A stretch of DNA of 64,000 nt, taken from the NCBI GenBank assembly GCA_025360085.1, contig JANYCW010000007.1, positions 85,054 to 149,053 on the forward strand, given 5' to 3'. A program made the translations under genes and the position numbers. Of this stretch, positions 36,515-45,413 are shown in pieces. The notes under the pieces were generated by a model. The model saw nothing but the letters and a program-made list of their open reading frames with translations. It was not told the DNA's origin and did no database searches. Numbering within the stretch: position 1 is the stretch's first letter; the number at the start of each line of letters is the position of its first letter. This DNA is from Actinomycetes bacterium (lineage in GTDB: Bacteria; Actinomycetota; Actinomycetes; Nanopelagicales; Nanopelagicaceae).

Positions 36515-38028
36515 AGAATTATGATTGTGATGTAATTATTATCGGTGGTGGCCACAATGGATTAGTTGCGGCGGCTTATTTGGCTCGCGCGGGAAAAAAA
36601 GTTCGAATTCTTGAGGCTAACGCGCAAATTGGTGGGGCGACAACGAGCGTCAAAGCCTTTCCAGATTTTGACGCGCGACTATCGCGTTACTCATATCTCG
36701 TGTCATTGTTACCGGATTCGATTATTAAGGATCTTGGTCTTAATTTTGAGTGTATTTCGCGGAAAATTTCCAGCTTTACGCCATATGAACGTGATGGAAA
36801 AAACCATGGACTCTTAGTATCCAGAGAATGGGATGCACTAACGCAGGCATCATTTACTGTATTAGATGCAAGTGGAGTCGAGGCACGTGCGTGGCAAAAG
36901 TTTTATGGCGAAATTGGGCAATTTGCACAGCGAATTGCCCCCACATTACTCGAGCCTTTAATGACTCGTACTGAGTTAAGAAATTTTATTGCACTTCCAG
37001 AGATATGGGATTACTTGATTGAGAAACCTATCGGCGAGATTATTTCTGCACGATTTAATGATGACCTCGTGCGTGGAATAGTTCTGAGTGACGCCCTAAT
37101 TGGAACTTTTACTTCAGCATTTGAGATTCAAGCAAATATCTGTTTTCTTTATCACTTAATCGGGAACGGTACGGGGGAGTGGAAAGTTCCGAAAGGCGGA
37201 ATGGGTGTACTTGTAAGTGAACTCGAACGCATAGCGCGCGATTTTGGGGTAGAGATCGAAGTGAATCAACGAGTCACTTCAGTTATTAGCGATCAAGATG
37301 GCGTGAGCGTGAAAACAGTCACGGGGCAAACGTTATCCGCGCCATTTCTCTTATCAAATGCCGCCCCGCAAACTCTTGCCTCCTTACGTGGTAGGACGCC
37401 ACCCGTAAGTCTTGATGGCTCACAATTAAAGATAAATATCCTATTAAAGAGGTTTCCTCAACTTAAATCAGGTGTCGACCCGCAACTGGCATTTGCTGGC
37501 ACTTTTCACGCTAATGAATCTTTTTCAGCTTTCGAAGCCACATTTACGGCGGCAAGAAATGGAGTTATGCCGGCCTTAATGCCAATTGAAATGTACTGCC
37601 ACACCTTGACTGATCCTTCCATTCTGAGCGCCGAGCTTCAAGAATTGGGCTATCAAACACTCACTCTCTTTGGATTGCATACTCCGGCGACACTATTTGA
37701 TGTCAATAATGAGACCGCTAGAGAGCGCGCATTAGAGTCGGCCTTGGCCTCTTTGAATCAATATCTTGCCGAGCCGATTGAAGATCTAATTGCTGGAATT
37801 GAAGTTAAAACCCCATTAGATATTCAAAAGGAGATTGGCCTGCCTCGTGGAAATATCTTTCACCAAAACCTTCACTTTCCTTTCCGTGAAGATGGCAGTG
37901 AGCCAAGTTGGGGAGTTGAGAGCGATGACCCAAGGATATTTATTTGCGGGGCAGGTGCGATTCGTGGCGGTGGCGTCAGCGGTGTGCCGGGACATAATGC
38001 GGCAATGGCAGTACTGGCAAAGGCTTAG
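36511..38028 (+). CDS. FAD-dependent oxidoreductase, phytoene-desaturase/PYROXD2-like
   Basis: A 505-residue flavoprotein with the N-terminal dinucleotide motif 'IIGGGHNGLVAAAYLARAGKKVRILEA' followed by 'GGATTS', and the C-terminal FAD motif 'FICGAGAIRGGGVSGVPGHNAA'. This is the amine-oxidase/phytoene-desaturase fold in the PYROXD2-like branch, not a carotenoid cluster member, since no carotenoid gene is near. The substrate is unknown. It is coupled to the MalY-like gene by a four-base overlap, and the second PLP enzyme follows after nine bases. Confidence 0.82.
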   Translation: MKNYDCDVIIIGGGHNGLVAAAYLARAGKKVRILEANAQIGGATTSVKAFPDFDARLSRYSYLVSLLPDSIIKDLGLNFECISRKISSFTPYERDGKNHGLLVSREWDALTQASFTVLDASGVEARAWQKFYGEIGQFAQRIAPTLLEPLMTRTELRNFIALPEIWDYLIEKPIGEIISARFNDDLVRGIVLSDALIGTFTSAFEIQANICFLYHLIGNGTGEWKVPKGGMGVLVSELERIARDFGVEIEVNQRVTSVISDQDGVSVKTVTGQTLSAPFLLSNAAPQTLASLRGRTPPVSLDGSQLKINILLKRFPQLKSGVDPQLAFAGTFHANESFSAFEATFTAARNGVMPALMPIEMYCHTLTDPSILSAELQELGYQTLTLFGLHTPATLFDVNNETARERALESALASLNQYLAEPIEDLIAGIEVKTPLDIQKEIGLPRGNIFHQNLHFPFREDGSEPSWGVESDDPRIFICGAGAIRGGGVSGVPGHNAAMAVLAKA

Positions 38029-38037
38029 GCTCAACAC

Positions 38038-39093
38038 ATGGACAAACACATAGAGACCACGGCCATCACTGCCGGACGACCAGATATCGCACCTGATGCC
38101 TCACTTAATCCACCAGTAGTTCTCACTTCAACCTTTCATTCTGGTGGGCCGATTGGATATGGCCGATATGGAAATCAAACTTGGAGCGCACTTGAGAGTG
38201 CAATCGGGGAGTTAGAGGGCGGCTCAACTTTAATTTTTTCATCTGGAATGGCGGCAATCAGCGCAGTCTTTTCAATTCTTCCTATCGGAGCACCGATTGT
38301 CGCCTCAAATCAGGGCTATAGCGGAGTCATGACATTACTCAACGCATTTCATGAAAGCGGTCGCTTAGAAGTTCGTTTTGTCGATGTAGTTAACACTAAT
38401 GAAGTTATCGAAGCGATGAAAGGTTGTGCCCTTGTATGGCTCGAATCACCAACTAATCCTTGTTTAGATGTGGCTGAACTTGAAATTTTAATTGCTCATG
38501 CCAAAAAACTCGGAATAGGAGTTGCCGTAGACAACACCTTTGCAACTCCACTTGTCCAAAATCCGTTGGCGATGGGTGCAGATATTGTCATGCACTCAGT
38601 TACTAAGTTTCTTTCAGGCCATAGTGATGTCCTCATGGGTTCACTGTCGACAAATGACCCCGCTCTACTCAAACGACTGACAGATTCAAGAAGCTTTAAT
38701 GGATCAATTCCTGGGCCATTTGAAGCATGGCTAGCCTTGCGCGGGCTTCGAACCTTCCCATTGCGTTTTAATAAATCGCAAGAAAGTGCAAAGATTCTTA
38801 TTGAACGCCTCAAGGTGCACCCTAAAATTCGCCGAGTTAGATACCCAGGCTTTGGTGCAATCATCTCTTTCGAGGTGGATGGAACGGGCGAACAAACTCA
38901 AAAGGTATGTGATTCGTCACGGCTTATTACTCATGCAACAAGTTTGGGTGGAGTTGAATCGCTATGGGAGCGCCGCCGCCGCTGGCCAATGGAGAGCTTG
39001 TCCGTTCCCGAGCAGTTAATTCGCCTTTCAGTGGGTTGCGAACATGTAGAAGATATCTGGAACGACATCGAAGAAGCCCTAGCATCTATCTAG
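38038..39093 (+). CDS. Cys/Met metabolism PLP enzyme (cystathionine gamma-synthase/lyase family)
   Basis: A 351-residue protein with 'GRYGNQTWSALESAIGELEGG', 'WLESPTNPCLDVAE' and the PLP-lysine region 'HSVTKFLSGHSDVLMG'. The C-terminal part is 'ESLWERRRRWP' and 'LIRLSVGCEHVEDIWNDIEEAL'. It is about 30-40 residues shorter than typical cystathionine gamma-synthases. Exact reaction (synthase, gamma-lyase or methionine gamma-lyase) cannot be assigned by eye. Confidence 0.85.
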   Translation: MDKHIETTAITAGRPDIAPDASLNPPVVLTSTFHSGGPIGYGRYGNQTWSALESAIGELEGGSTLIFSSGMAAISAVFSILPIGAPIVASNQGYSGVMTLLNAFHESGRLEVRFVDVVNTNEVIEAMKGCALVWLESPTNPCLDVAELEILIAHAKKLGIGVAVDNTFATPLVQNPLAMGADIVMHSVTKFLSGHSDVLMGSLSTNDPALLKRLTDSRSFNGSIPGPFEAWLALRGLRTFPLRFNKSQESAKILIERLKVHPKIRRVRYPGFGAIISFEVDGTGEQTQKVCDSSRLITHATSLGGVESLWERRRRWPMESLSVPEQLIRLSVGCEHVEDIWNDIEEALASI

Positions 39094-39127
39094 AGAAAAA
39101 TTGGGCAATAGCGAGTATTTTTAGAAC

Positions 39128-39277
39128 ATGGCCAAAGTGTTACGGCGGATATTTGCGGCAGTGACCGTCTCACTTTTGGCATTTCGTGCCGTTGGGTCAT
39201 TTCTATCTTGGATTGAGAGTCAAGAAAATTCATCCGATGACACCTGGGTTGACGAGAATGAATTCGAAGATGCTTGA
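39128..39277 (+). CDS. Small 49-residue membrane or secreted protein
   Basis: An ORF too short for the track: a basic start 'MAKVLRRIFAAVTVSLLAF' forming one hydrophobic helix, then an acidic tail 'DDTWVDENEFEDA'. Its stop lies inside the start of the following membrane protein gene (ATGCTTGA), the overlap expected of translationally coupled genes. No homologue is recognised. The order (charged start, helix, acidic tail) is coherent for a real small membrane protein. Confidence 0.5.
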   Translation: MAKVLRRIFAAVTVSLLAFRAVGSFLSWIESQENSSDDTWVDENEFEDA

Positions 39278-39653
39278 TGAGGCTTATATTCCTGGCAAAT
39301 GCAATATTGGAGGAGGCGAAGCAAAACGAAGGAAGTTAGTCGGATTCTTGGCGCTAATTTTTTCAGCCTTTTTATTGCTGTCTTTAATTTTGGTACAAGC
39401 TCCGCGGGAAGCACGGCTAGGAATTTTCGTCCCACTGATAATCGCGAGCATAGGATATTTCCAGTCTCGGAATAAATTTTGTCTAGCATTCGGAATGGCT
39501 GGTACCTTTAATTTAGGAAAGCTCGGGGATGTTTCGCGAGTCAGCAATCCGGTCGATAGGGCCGCTGATAGGGCCTACGCCTACAAAATACTGGGAAAAT
39601 CTTTTCTTATGGCAGTTATAGCGACAGTAGGGGTATTCGTACTACCCTTCTAA
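39270..39653 (+). CDS. Conserved hypothetical membrane protein with CNIG motif
   Basis: A 127-residue protein starting 'MLDEAYIPGKCNIGGGEAKRRK', with two adjacent membrane helices (about 24-42 and 50-66), a cysteine-containing loop 'NKFCLAFGMAGTFNLGKLG', 'DRAADRAYAYKILGKS' and a final helix. The track start at 39186 lies inside the 49-residue ORF; the ATG at 39270 overlaps that ORF's stop and is preferred. It resembles a family I have seen in actinobacteria but cannot name. hpf follows two bases after its stop. Confidence 0.68.
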   Translation: MLDEAYIPGKCNIGGGEAKRRKLVGFLALIFSAFLLLSLILVQAPREARLGIFVPLIIASIGYFQSRNKFCLAFGMAGTFNLGKLGDVSRVSNPVDRAADRAYAYKILGKSFLMAVIATVGVFVLPF

Positions 39654-39655
39654 GT

Positions 39656-39997
39656 ATGAAGATTCATATTCATACTCGCAATGCAGATTTAGCAGAAGAC
39701 TTCCGGTCTATCGTCGAAGAAAAAATCAATTCAATGGAGCGATTTAATATTGTTATTGATCGCGTAGAGGTTGAAGTTCTTCATGAAGCTAACCCTCGTC
39801 AAGGGAAAAATTCACACCTTGTAATTTTAACTTCACATGGTTCTGGTCCCCTCATTCGTGCAGAGGCCGCAGAATTCAATGATGTTGCCGCCTTTGACAT
39901 TGCGGTTAAAGCCTTTGCTTTACAGATACGAAAAATTCATGAACGAATGAAAGACTTTGACCGAGAAACTCTAAGAAAACACAAAAACGTAATTTAA
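39656..39997 (+). CDS. hpf: Short ribosome hibernation factor HPF/RaiA
   Basis: A 113-residue protein with the S30AE/HPF fold: 'MKIHIHTRNADLAEDFRSIVEEKINSMERF' and 'AEFNDVAAFDIAVKAFALQIRKIHERMKD'. HPF binds the decoding centre of idle ribosomes. Actinobacteria usually carry a long form of over 200 residues with a dimerising C-terminal domain, encoded between comF and secA. This copy is short and elsewhere, and the comF-secA gap is empty. Confidence 0.87.
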   Translation: MKIHIHTRNADLAEDFRSIVEEKINSMERFNIVIDRVEVEVLHEANPRQGKNSHLVILTSHGSGPLIRAEAAEFNDVAAFDIAVKAFALQIRKIHERMKDFDRETLRKHKNVI

Positions 39998-40899
39998 ATA
40001 ATTGCAGAGCCATCCTTTCGAGTTGCTGTAAGACTTGCGACTGTTGTAATGAGAAGACTTAAAATAATCACGCCGAGACTGACTTCAAGGCTGATGTCTG
40101 GAATAGGCAGACCACCAATTTTGTCGATATTAATTGCATGGAATGCTTCCATCATCATCTTGATGCCGATGAAAGCCAAAATAAAAGAGAGACCTTTAGA
40201 TAGAAAAATTAAGCGAGAGAGTAGACCTTCGAGTAGAAAGTAGAGCTGGCGCAGACCCATTAGAGCAAAGATATTTGCAGTAGTCACAATGTAAGGATCT
40301 TTAGTCAAACCAAAAATCGCTGGAATGGAATCCAATGAGAACACCAAATTTGTGAGGCCAAGCGCAATGAGAGCAATTGAAAAGATACTCATTCCTCGGG
40401 ATTTTAACGAAGTTATAACTCGACTTTCCTTAAACTCTTCGTCATTTTTTTCCTTTGCTAAAGTGTAAGCCGTATAAATAAGGAAAGCACCAAAGAGAAA
40501 GAAAATACTTGAAAAACGCGATATTAACGCCGCACCTAATGGAATCAAGAGTCCACGTATGGCAATAGTGAGTATGATGCCTAATAACAAGACAAGTTGT
40601 TGGCGCTCTTTCTGGACTTTTAAGTGAGTCAATAAGATTATAAATACAAAGATATTATCGACTGAGAGTGCGTATTCGGTGAGCCAACCTGCAAAGAACT
40701 CCTTTTGACCTTGATCGCTTACCCATTGAGGAAGTAAGGCGCCAAAGGCCAGAGCCGTACCGATATAGAAGAGGGTCCAAAAAGCCGCCTCAGTAATTGA
40801 AGTCTGCTTATTGCGACGGACGAAGGCAATTACTAAATCAAAGATTATAACGGCAGCTAATGCGCAAATAGTAATCAGCCATGTCGTCATAGATTCCAT
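39994..40899 (-). CDS. TerC family integral membrane protein
   Basis: A 301-residue protein with about nine membrane helices and TerC signatures 'EYALSVDNIFVFIILL' and 'FSLDSIPAIFGLT'. TerC/Alx proteins act in metal (Mn2+) homeostasis at the membrane; a tellurite role is historical. It lies 16 bases downstream of the GH13 gene on the same strand, so no Mn2+ riboswitch can sit directly upstream. It overlaps the hpf stop. Confidence 0.9.
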   Translation of the reverse strand: MESMTTWLITICALAAVIIFDLVIAFVRRNKQTSITEAAFWTLFYIGTALAFGALLPQWVSDQGQKEFFAGWLTEYALSVDNIFVFIILLTHLKVQKERQQLVLLLGIILTIAIRGLLIPLGAALISRFSSIFFLFGAFLIYTAYTLAKEKNDEEFKESRVITSLKSRGMSIFSIALIALGLTNLVFSLDSIPAIFGLTKDPYIVTTANIFALMGLRQLYFLLEGLLSRLIFLSKGLSFILAFIGIKMMMEAFHAINIDKIGGLPIPDISLEVSLGVIILSLLITTVASLTATRKDGSAII

Positions 40900-40915
40900 G
40901 GCGCTATTCTGTCAG

Positions 40916-42523
40916 TTAACTTAGGCACCAAATGGTTGAAAGTGCTGGGATCCTCATCATTCCTTCAAGCGCTAGGATTTTCATGGAGCTATTAATTAAC
41001 GTTCGTCCTGTGATCTCAATATCTACGTCCATCGCAGAGAGGTTCATTGCAATTGTGATATTTCCGCGCTTAAAGATTAATATGTCGGTTCGCTTGGCAC
41101 CGTGCGAAGGAGACTGTAACCACTCTATGTCCCCAGAAAGTGCTAAGTATTTGGTACGGAGTTGCAAGGCATTGCGATAGAGATTGAGAACACTATTAGG
41201 ATCCATACTCTCTTTTTCAATCGTCAAATCTTGCCATGATTGATTCATAGGCAGCCAAGGAGCGCCAGAGCTAAAACCAAATGGAGAGCTCTCCCCACTC
41301 CAAGGCAAGGGGACGCGTGCGCCGTCACGACCTTTTATTGCGCCATTGGAACGGAAAAATGATGGATCTTGGCGATCCTCGTCTCGTAACTCGCCATCCG
41401 GCAGTCCTAATTCTTGACCAGCAAAAACATATGTAGAACCAGGAAGGGCAAAGACAAAGAGCGCAAGTGCGCGCGATTCGAAATTACCAATTCTCGTAGC
41501 AATTCGAGGAGAGTCATGGTTACTCAATGCCCAAGTGGGTAAAGCATCGACCGTGGCATTTAACTCGATTGATCGATTTATAACATCAAAGAGAAATGCA
41601 CCATCAAATGGTGCAGTCAGAAGATCAAAGTTAAAGACCTGATGAAGTTCATCGGCACGGACATATCGTGTTGCATTAATTGGTGGGTGAACCCAAGCTT
41701 CAGCCACCGCCATAACATCACGGCCAACATAAGAGTCAAAAATAGTTCGCCACTTGCGATAAATTTCATGCACTCCTTGACGGTCAAAAAATGGAACAGT
41801 TTCAAGTAAATCACTCCGCTTATCCGGATCCATTTCGATATCTAATCGAAGCGCATTACTTAAGCCTTGAGGATCAGGATGATTTTTTTGAATGTTCTCT
41901 TTTACTAATCCATGGGCAACATCGATTCGAAATCCATCTATACCTAAATCTAACCAAAAGCGTAATGTCTTTTCAAAGTCGTCATTGACGTCAGAGTTTT
42001 CCCAATTTAAATCCGGCTGCGAAGAGTCGAATAAATGTAAATAATATTGGCCATCGTCAACTTGCGTCCATGCAGGTCCGCCAAACAGAGAGATCCAATT
42101 ATTAGGTGGGTTGCCATCAATATCGGCATCGTAGAAATGAAATCGATTGCGTTCGGGTGAACCACGCCTAGATTTCAAAGCAGATTGAAACCATTCGTGT
42201 TGATCAGAGAAATGATTTGGAACGATATCTGCTATAACGCGCAGCTGTAATTCATGTGCCCGGAAAATCAAATTTTTAGCATCGTTTAAATCCCCAAAAC
42301 GTGGATCTACATCTCTTGGATTAGCGACGTCATAGCCCCCATCCTTATTTGGTGAAGTATAAAAGGGGCTGAGCCAAATAGCATCAACTCCAAGTTTTTT
42401 GACGTATTCAAGATTGGCAGTTATTCCAGGTAAATCGCCCTCACCGTCGCCATTGCTATCAAAAAATGAGCGGGGGTAAATTTGGTAAACCACGGCTTCT
42501 TTCCACCAAGGAGCTAATTTCAC
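40916..42523 (-). CDS. Alpha-glucosidase/GH13 family hydrolase
   Basis: A 535-residue GH13 enzyme starting 'MKLAPWWKEAVVYQIYPRSF', with the nucleophile region 'GIDGFRIDVAHG', acid/base region 'AVAEAWV' and 'LSNHDSPRIATR'. It resembles alpha-glucosidases of the oligo-1,6-glucosidase/AglA group and would release glucose from malto- or isomalto-oligosaccharides or sucrose in the cytosol. No transporter accompanies it. The upstream gap (42524-42607) holds TTGCA and TGCAA half sites but no strong operator. Confidence 0.9.
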   Translation of the reverse strand: MKLAPWWKEAVVYQIYPRSFFDSNGDGEGDLPGITANLEYVKKLGVDAIWLSPFYTSPNKDGGYDVANPRDVDPRFGDLNDAKNLIFRAHELQLRVIADIVPNHFSDQHEWFQSALKSRRGSPERNRFHFYDADIDGNPPNNWISLFGGPAWTQVDDGQYYLHLFDSSQPDLNWENSDVNDDFEKTLRFWLDLGIDGFRIDVAHGLVKENIQKNHPDPQGLSNALRLDIEMDPDKRSDLLETVPFFDRQGVHEIYRKWRTIFDSYVGRDVMAVAEAWVHPPINATRYVRADELHQVFNFDLLTAPFDGAFLFDVINRSIELNATVDALPTWALSNHDSPRIATRIGNFESRALALFVFALPGSTYVFAGQELGLPDGELRDEDRQDPSFFRSNGAIKGRDGARVPLPWSGESSPFGFSSGAPWLPMNQSWQDLTIEKESMDPNSVLNLYRNALQLRTKYLALSGDIEWLQSPSHGAKRTDILIFKRGNITIAMNLSAMDVDIEITGRTLINSSMKILALEGMMRIPALSTIWCLS

Positions 42524-42607
42524 TCTCTGAATCTAAATCATTAGTAAGCTGCTTTCAATGCAATAAACCTGAAAGAGTGTTCCATTTGATTTCGCTTGCA
42601 TAACGAT

Positions 42608-42985
42608 TTACTTTGCAAGCTTAGCTTCTACTTCCCGCATGAGCGCATGTATGCTCTTGGAAATATCATGAAGCTCGCTTAGCTCTTGGTCAGCTAAAGA
42701 TCGTGCCTCTTTAGCCAACTCAAACTCGGCAAGTGAGGCAGTGTGTGTTTCATTAATAGTATTTTCCACACTTGCCGACGCGACTTTTTGGCCAACCATT
42801 ATTATGGAGAGTAAAACGAGTTGTAGAAAAGTCTGTGCAATCCAGGAAACGATTACAATTGAATCTCCTGACGAAATTGCTTTTGGCAGCGAAATGAGAG
42901 CAATGGCTGCAAAGAGATAGGCACACCACATATTTGCAACACCATTGGTGATCTTCTCGGCCAACCATGGGTTAAATCGTTTCAT
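42608..42985 (-). CDS. Small two-span membrane protein with coiled-coil tail
   Basis: A 125-residue protein with two membrane helices ('NMWCAYLFAAIALISLP' and 'FLQLVLLSIIMVGQKVA') and a C-terminal coiled coil rich in Glu, Leu and Ala that likely lies in the cytosol. The overall plan is like a minimal DUF1003-type protein, but I cannot assign it. It probably has its own promoter; the upstream gene converges or is separated by 52 bases. Confidence 0.6.
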   Translation of the reverse strand: MKRFNPWLAEKITNGVANMWCAYLFAAIALISLPKAISSGDSIVIVSWIAQTFLQLVLLSIIMVGQKVASASVENTINETHTASLAEFELAKEARSLADQELSELHDISKSIHALMREVEAKLAK

Positions 42986-43037
42986 GGCTAAACGATAGTC
43001 AAACTAAGCTCTATTCATCGGGAGTGGGGATGAATTT

Positions 43038-43466
43038 TTACGGTTTTGTTTTTTTTAAAGGGGCATTCACTTGCAACTTAACGGGTTTGATGGGCTCGAG
43101 CGGAATCGGACCTAATCCAGTATTTGCAGTATCACGGGCTTCACTGGCAGTACGAATCGAGATTTTCAGCTGATCTCCAATTGCTGTTTTAGCGTCAGCA
43201 GTTTTCGCGGTACGCAAAGCCGATTTTGCAGCAGAGTTGGCTGAGGAAACGGCAATTATAAAATCTTGCGTGATTAATTTTTTATTTTGCTCACGAGTGA
43301 CGATGAGGGTTCGATATTGTTGCATATCCGATTTGTACTGACTCAAGACGTTTTGATAATCGTTATTCGAAGAAGCCGTAGGGGTGGGTTCGGCCATACC
43401 GATATTTGTACTTGCCAACGTAATGGCAATTCCAATGGCTGCTACCGCCCACCTTCTCATCCGCAT
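43038..43466 (-). CDS. Secreted helical protein with 'LGPxPxxPIKP' tail
   Basis: A 142-residue protein with a cleavable signal peptide (about 1-25, 'AAIGIAITLASTNIGMA'), a helical Ala/Ser/Lys-rich middle ('YQNVLSQYKSDMQQYRTLI') and a proline-rich end 'GLGPIPLEPIKPVKLQ'. The plan and tail match the protein at 62111-62755, so the two are likely paralogues. The function is unknown. It diverges from a two-component system 100 bases away, which may control it. Confidence 0.7.
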   Translation of the reverse strand: MRMRRWAVAAIGIAITLASTNIGMAEPTPTASSNNDYQNVLSQYKSDMQQYRTLIVTREQNKKLITQDFIIAVSSANSAAKSALRTAKTADAKTAIGDQLKISIRTASEARDTANTGLGPIPLEPIKPVKLQVNAPLKKTKP

Positions 43467-43566
43467 AGGTTAACAATGGTGGTCTTTTTTGTGATTTCTC
43501 TGTGAAATGGGTCGATTTGGGGACGATTTCATTGGTTTTCGTGCTCATGCGTGAAAGAGTAGGGTC

Positions 43567-44256
43567 ATGACCGAGCTGATAATGATCGTAGATGATGAAC
43601 CTGGGGTTCGAGCCTTGTTGACCGACACCTTGCGCATTGCCGGCTTTGAAACCGTTGAGGCTAATGATGGCATGTCGGCACTTACTTTGCTCCGAAGTCA
43701 TAAACCTGCACTTATGGTCATTGATATAAATATGCCGCTGATGGATGGTTTTGAACTCGTTGAAAGGCTTCGCAGCACCAAAGACCTTACTCCGGTTTTA
43801 ATGTTGACGGCGCGCGAAGACAAAAATGACATTGCACGTGGATTAAAAATAGGAGCCGACGATTATGTCATCAAGCCATTCGGAATTGAGGAGTTAATTC
43901 TGCGGATTAAGGCGATTTTAAGGCGCTCCTATAAATCTTCCGAAGCACAACTACATCTCTCATGTGGACCAATAACTATTGATGATGAACAACACCTTGT
44001 TACGTTTAATGACAAGGAAGTCGAATTATCTCCCACTGAGTATCGACTCTTACAAGTACTCATTGAGAAGAAAGGACGAGTCTTAACTAAAAAACTTCTG
44101 TTAGATGAAGTTTGGGGCATTACATTTGAATCTGAAAGTACTGTAACTGATACATATATTTCATACTTGCGTAAAAAGTTTCATCGAGATGGCTTTGAAG
44201 GCATTAAAACTATTCGCGGGGTAGGTTTTCAGATACAGGAACCTAAAGCGGTTTGA
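43567..44256 (+). CDS. OmpR-family response regulator
   Basis: A 229-residue response regulator: acidic pair 'VDDEPG', phospho-acceptor 'MVIDINMPLMDG', 'TAREDKND', conserved lysine in 'VIKPFG', and winged-helix domain ending 'YISYLRKKFHRDGFEGIKTIRGVGFQI'. It is not MtrA. The cognate kinase follows with overlapping stop/start codons (TGATG). Confidence 0.91.
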   Translation: MTELIMIVDDEPGVRALLTDTLRIAGFETVEANDGMSALTLLRSHKPALMVIDINMPLMDGFELVERLRSTKDLTPVLMLTAREDKNDIARGLKIGADDYVIKPFGIEELILRIKAILRRSYKSSEAQLHLSCGPITIDDEQHLVTFNDKEVELSPTEYRLLQVLIEKKGRVLTKKLLLDEVWGITFESESTVTDTYISYLRKKFHRDGFEGIKTIRGVGFQIQEPKAV

Positions 44257-45407
44257 TGAAGAGTAGTACTAAACAAGTTCTTGCCACCGTTACTGTCACA
44301 TCTATACTCTCGATTCTCATAGGTGGATTTGCTATTTGGAGTTCTTATAAATCTCAGATAACAATGGTAGATGATAAAATTAACACGGTTATTACCGATG
44401 TTGCTTATAGTCCCAATGAGCCAATTACTGCTGCACTGTTGAGTGTTGAGCAAAATAACTTTGATATGACTATAGCTTTTGTTGCTCCTACGGGAGAAAC
44501 GGCGATTTTAAAAGAGTCTAAAAATGCAATTCTCGGAACGCACAAGAACCTAAGAATTAGGCATATCCAGTTGCAAGATGGCGAAAAGTTGATTGTGGCA
44601 GAATCTATTACAGACATCAGCAACTCTTTAGAAAACAATCTGTCGAAATTGCTCATCTTTATTATTTTTGCCAACGCATTGGCCTCGTTCATTTCTGTCC
44701 AAATTAGCCGAACAGGAGTATTGACTTTTGAACGCGCACAGCGAGAAAAAATGCAAGAATTTCTCGGCGATGCTGCCCATGAGCTCAGAACACCATTAAC
44801 GGTTGTGAAGGGTTATTCTGAACTTTTAGAGGGTGGTAAATTAGAAGGCGAGCATTCGATTGTTGCCTTTAAACGACTTAATAGTGAAATTAAGCGCATG
44901 GAATCATTGATCGGAGATCTGTTAATTTTGGCAGAACTGGGTGAAGAGAGTGGGGATGAGTTTACCGCTGTAAATCTGACACAGTTGCTTCGTGACTGTA
45001 TTGCTGATTTTCAAGTAATCTCGCCGCAGCGCGTGATTGAATCGCATATAGATAATGAAGTAATTGTAAGTGGTTCTGAAAAGTATTTGCATCAATTCAT
45101 CGTAAATGCTCTTGTAAATATAAAAAATCATACTGACAGCCAGGCGCTAATAAAGATTACTTTAAAAAATGCGAGAAATATTGGGTTGACCATTGAAGAC
45201 GGTGGAGGAGGTCTACCAGCGTCCTCTTATGGGGAAAAAATCCAAGGTCTCAAGCGCTTTGATCGATCGCGCTCGCGGGAAACAGGTGGAAGTGGCCTTG
45301 GTTTGAGCATTATGAGCGGAGTAATTGAACGTCATAAAGGCGTACTCAATTTGAGAAAGAGTTCGCTGGGTGGTTTGGCAATTGATGTTCAACTTCCGCG
45401 CATCTAG
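44256..45407 (+). CDS. Sensor histidine kinase, partner of the preceding regulator
   Basis: A 383-residue kinase with two membrane helices (about 8-28 and 132-150) around a short extracytoplasmic sensor, phospho-acceptor helix 'GDAAHELRTPLTVVKGYSELL' and ATPase motifs 'FIVNALVNIKNHTD', 'IEDGGGGLP' and 'GGSGLGLSIM'. No HAMP is obvious. The track start is a TTG one codon earlier; the ATG at 44256, overlapping the regulator's stop, is preferred. The signal is unknown. Confidence 0.9.
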   Translation: MKSSTKQVLATVTVTSILSILIGGFAIWSSYKSQITMVDDKINTVITDVAYSPNEPITAALLSVEQNNFDMTIAFVAPTGETAILKESKNAILGTHKNLRIRHIQLQDGEKLIVAESITDISNSLENNLSKLLIFIIFANALASFISVQISRTGVLTFERAQREKMQEFLGDAAHELRTPLTVVKGYSELLEGGKLEGEHSIVAFKRLNSEIKRMESLIGDLLILAELGEESGDEFTAVNLTQLLRDCIADFQVISPQRVIESHIDNEVIVSGSEKYLHQFIVNALVNIKNHTDSQALIKITLKNARNIGLTIEDGGGGLPASSYGEKIQGLKRFDRSRSRETGGSGLGLSIMSGVIERHKGVLNLRKSSLGGLAIDVQLPRI

Positions 45408-45413
45408 ACTAGG

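Noticed and set aside
39994-40915. Manganese (yybP-ykoY) riboswitch for terC
   Set aside because: The gap to the upstream glucosidase gene is only 16 bases, far too short for that structure.
42524-42607. TTGCA...TGCAA half sites upstream of the glucosidase as a LacI operator
   Set aside because: The arms are 13 bases apart and short; such pairs are expected by chance in AT-rich DNA.
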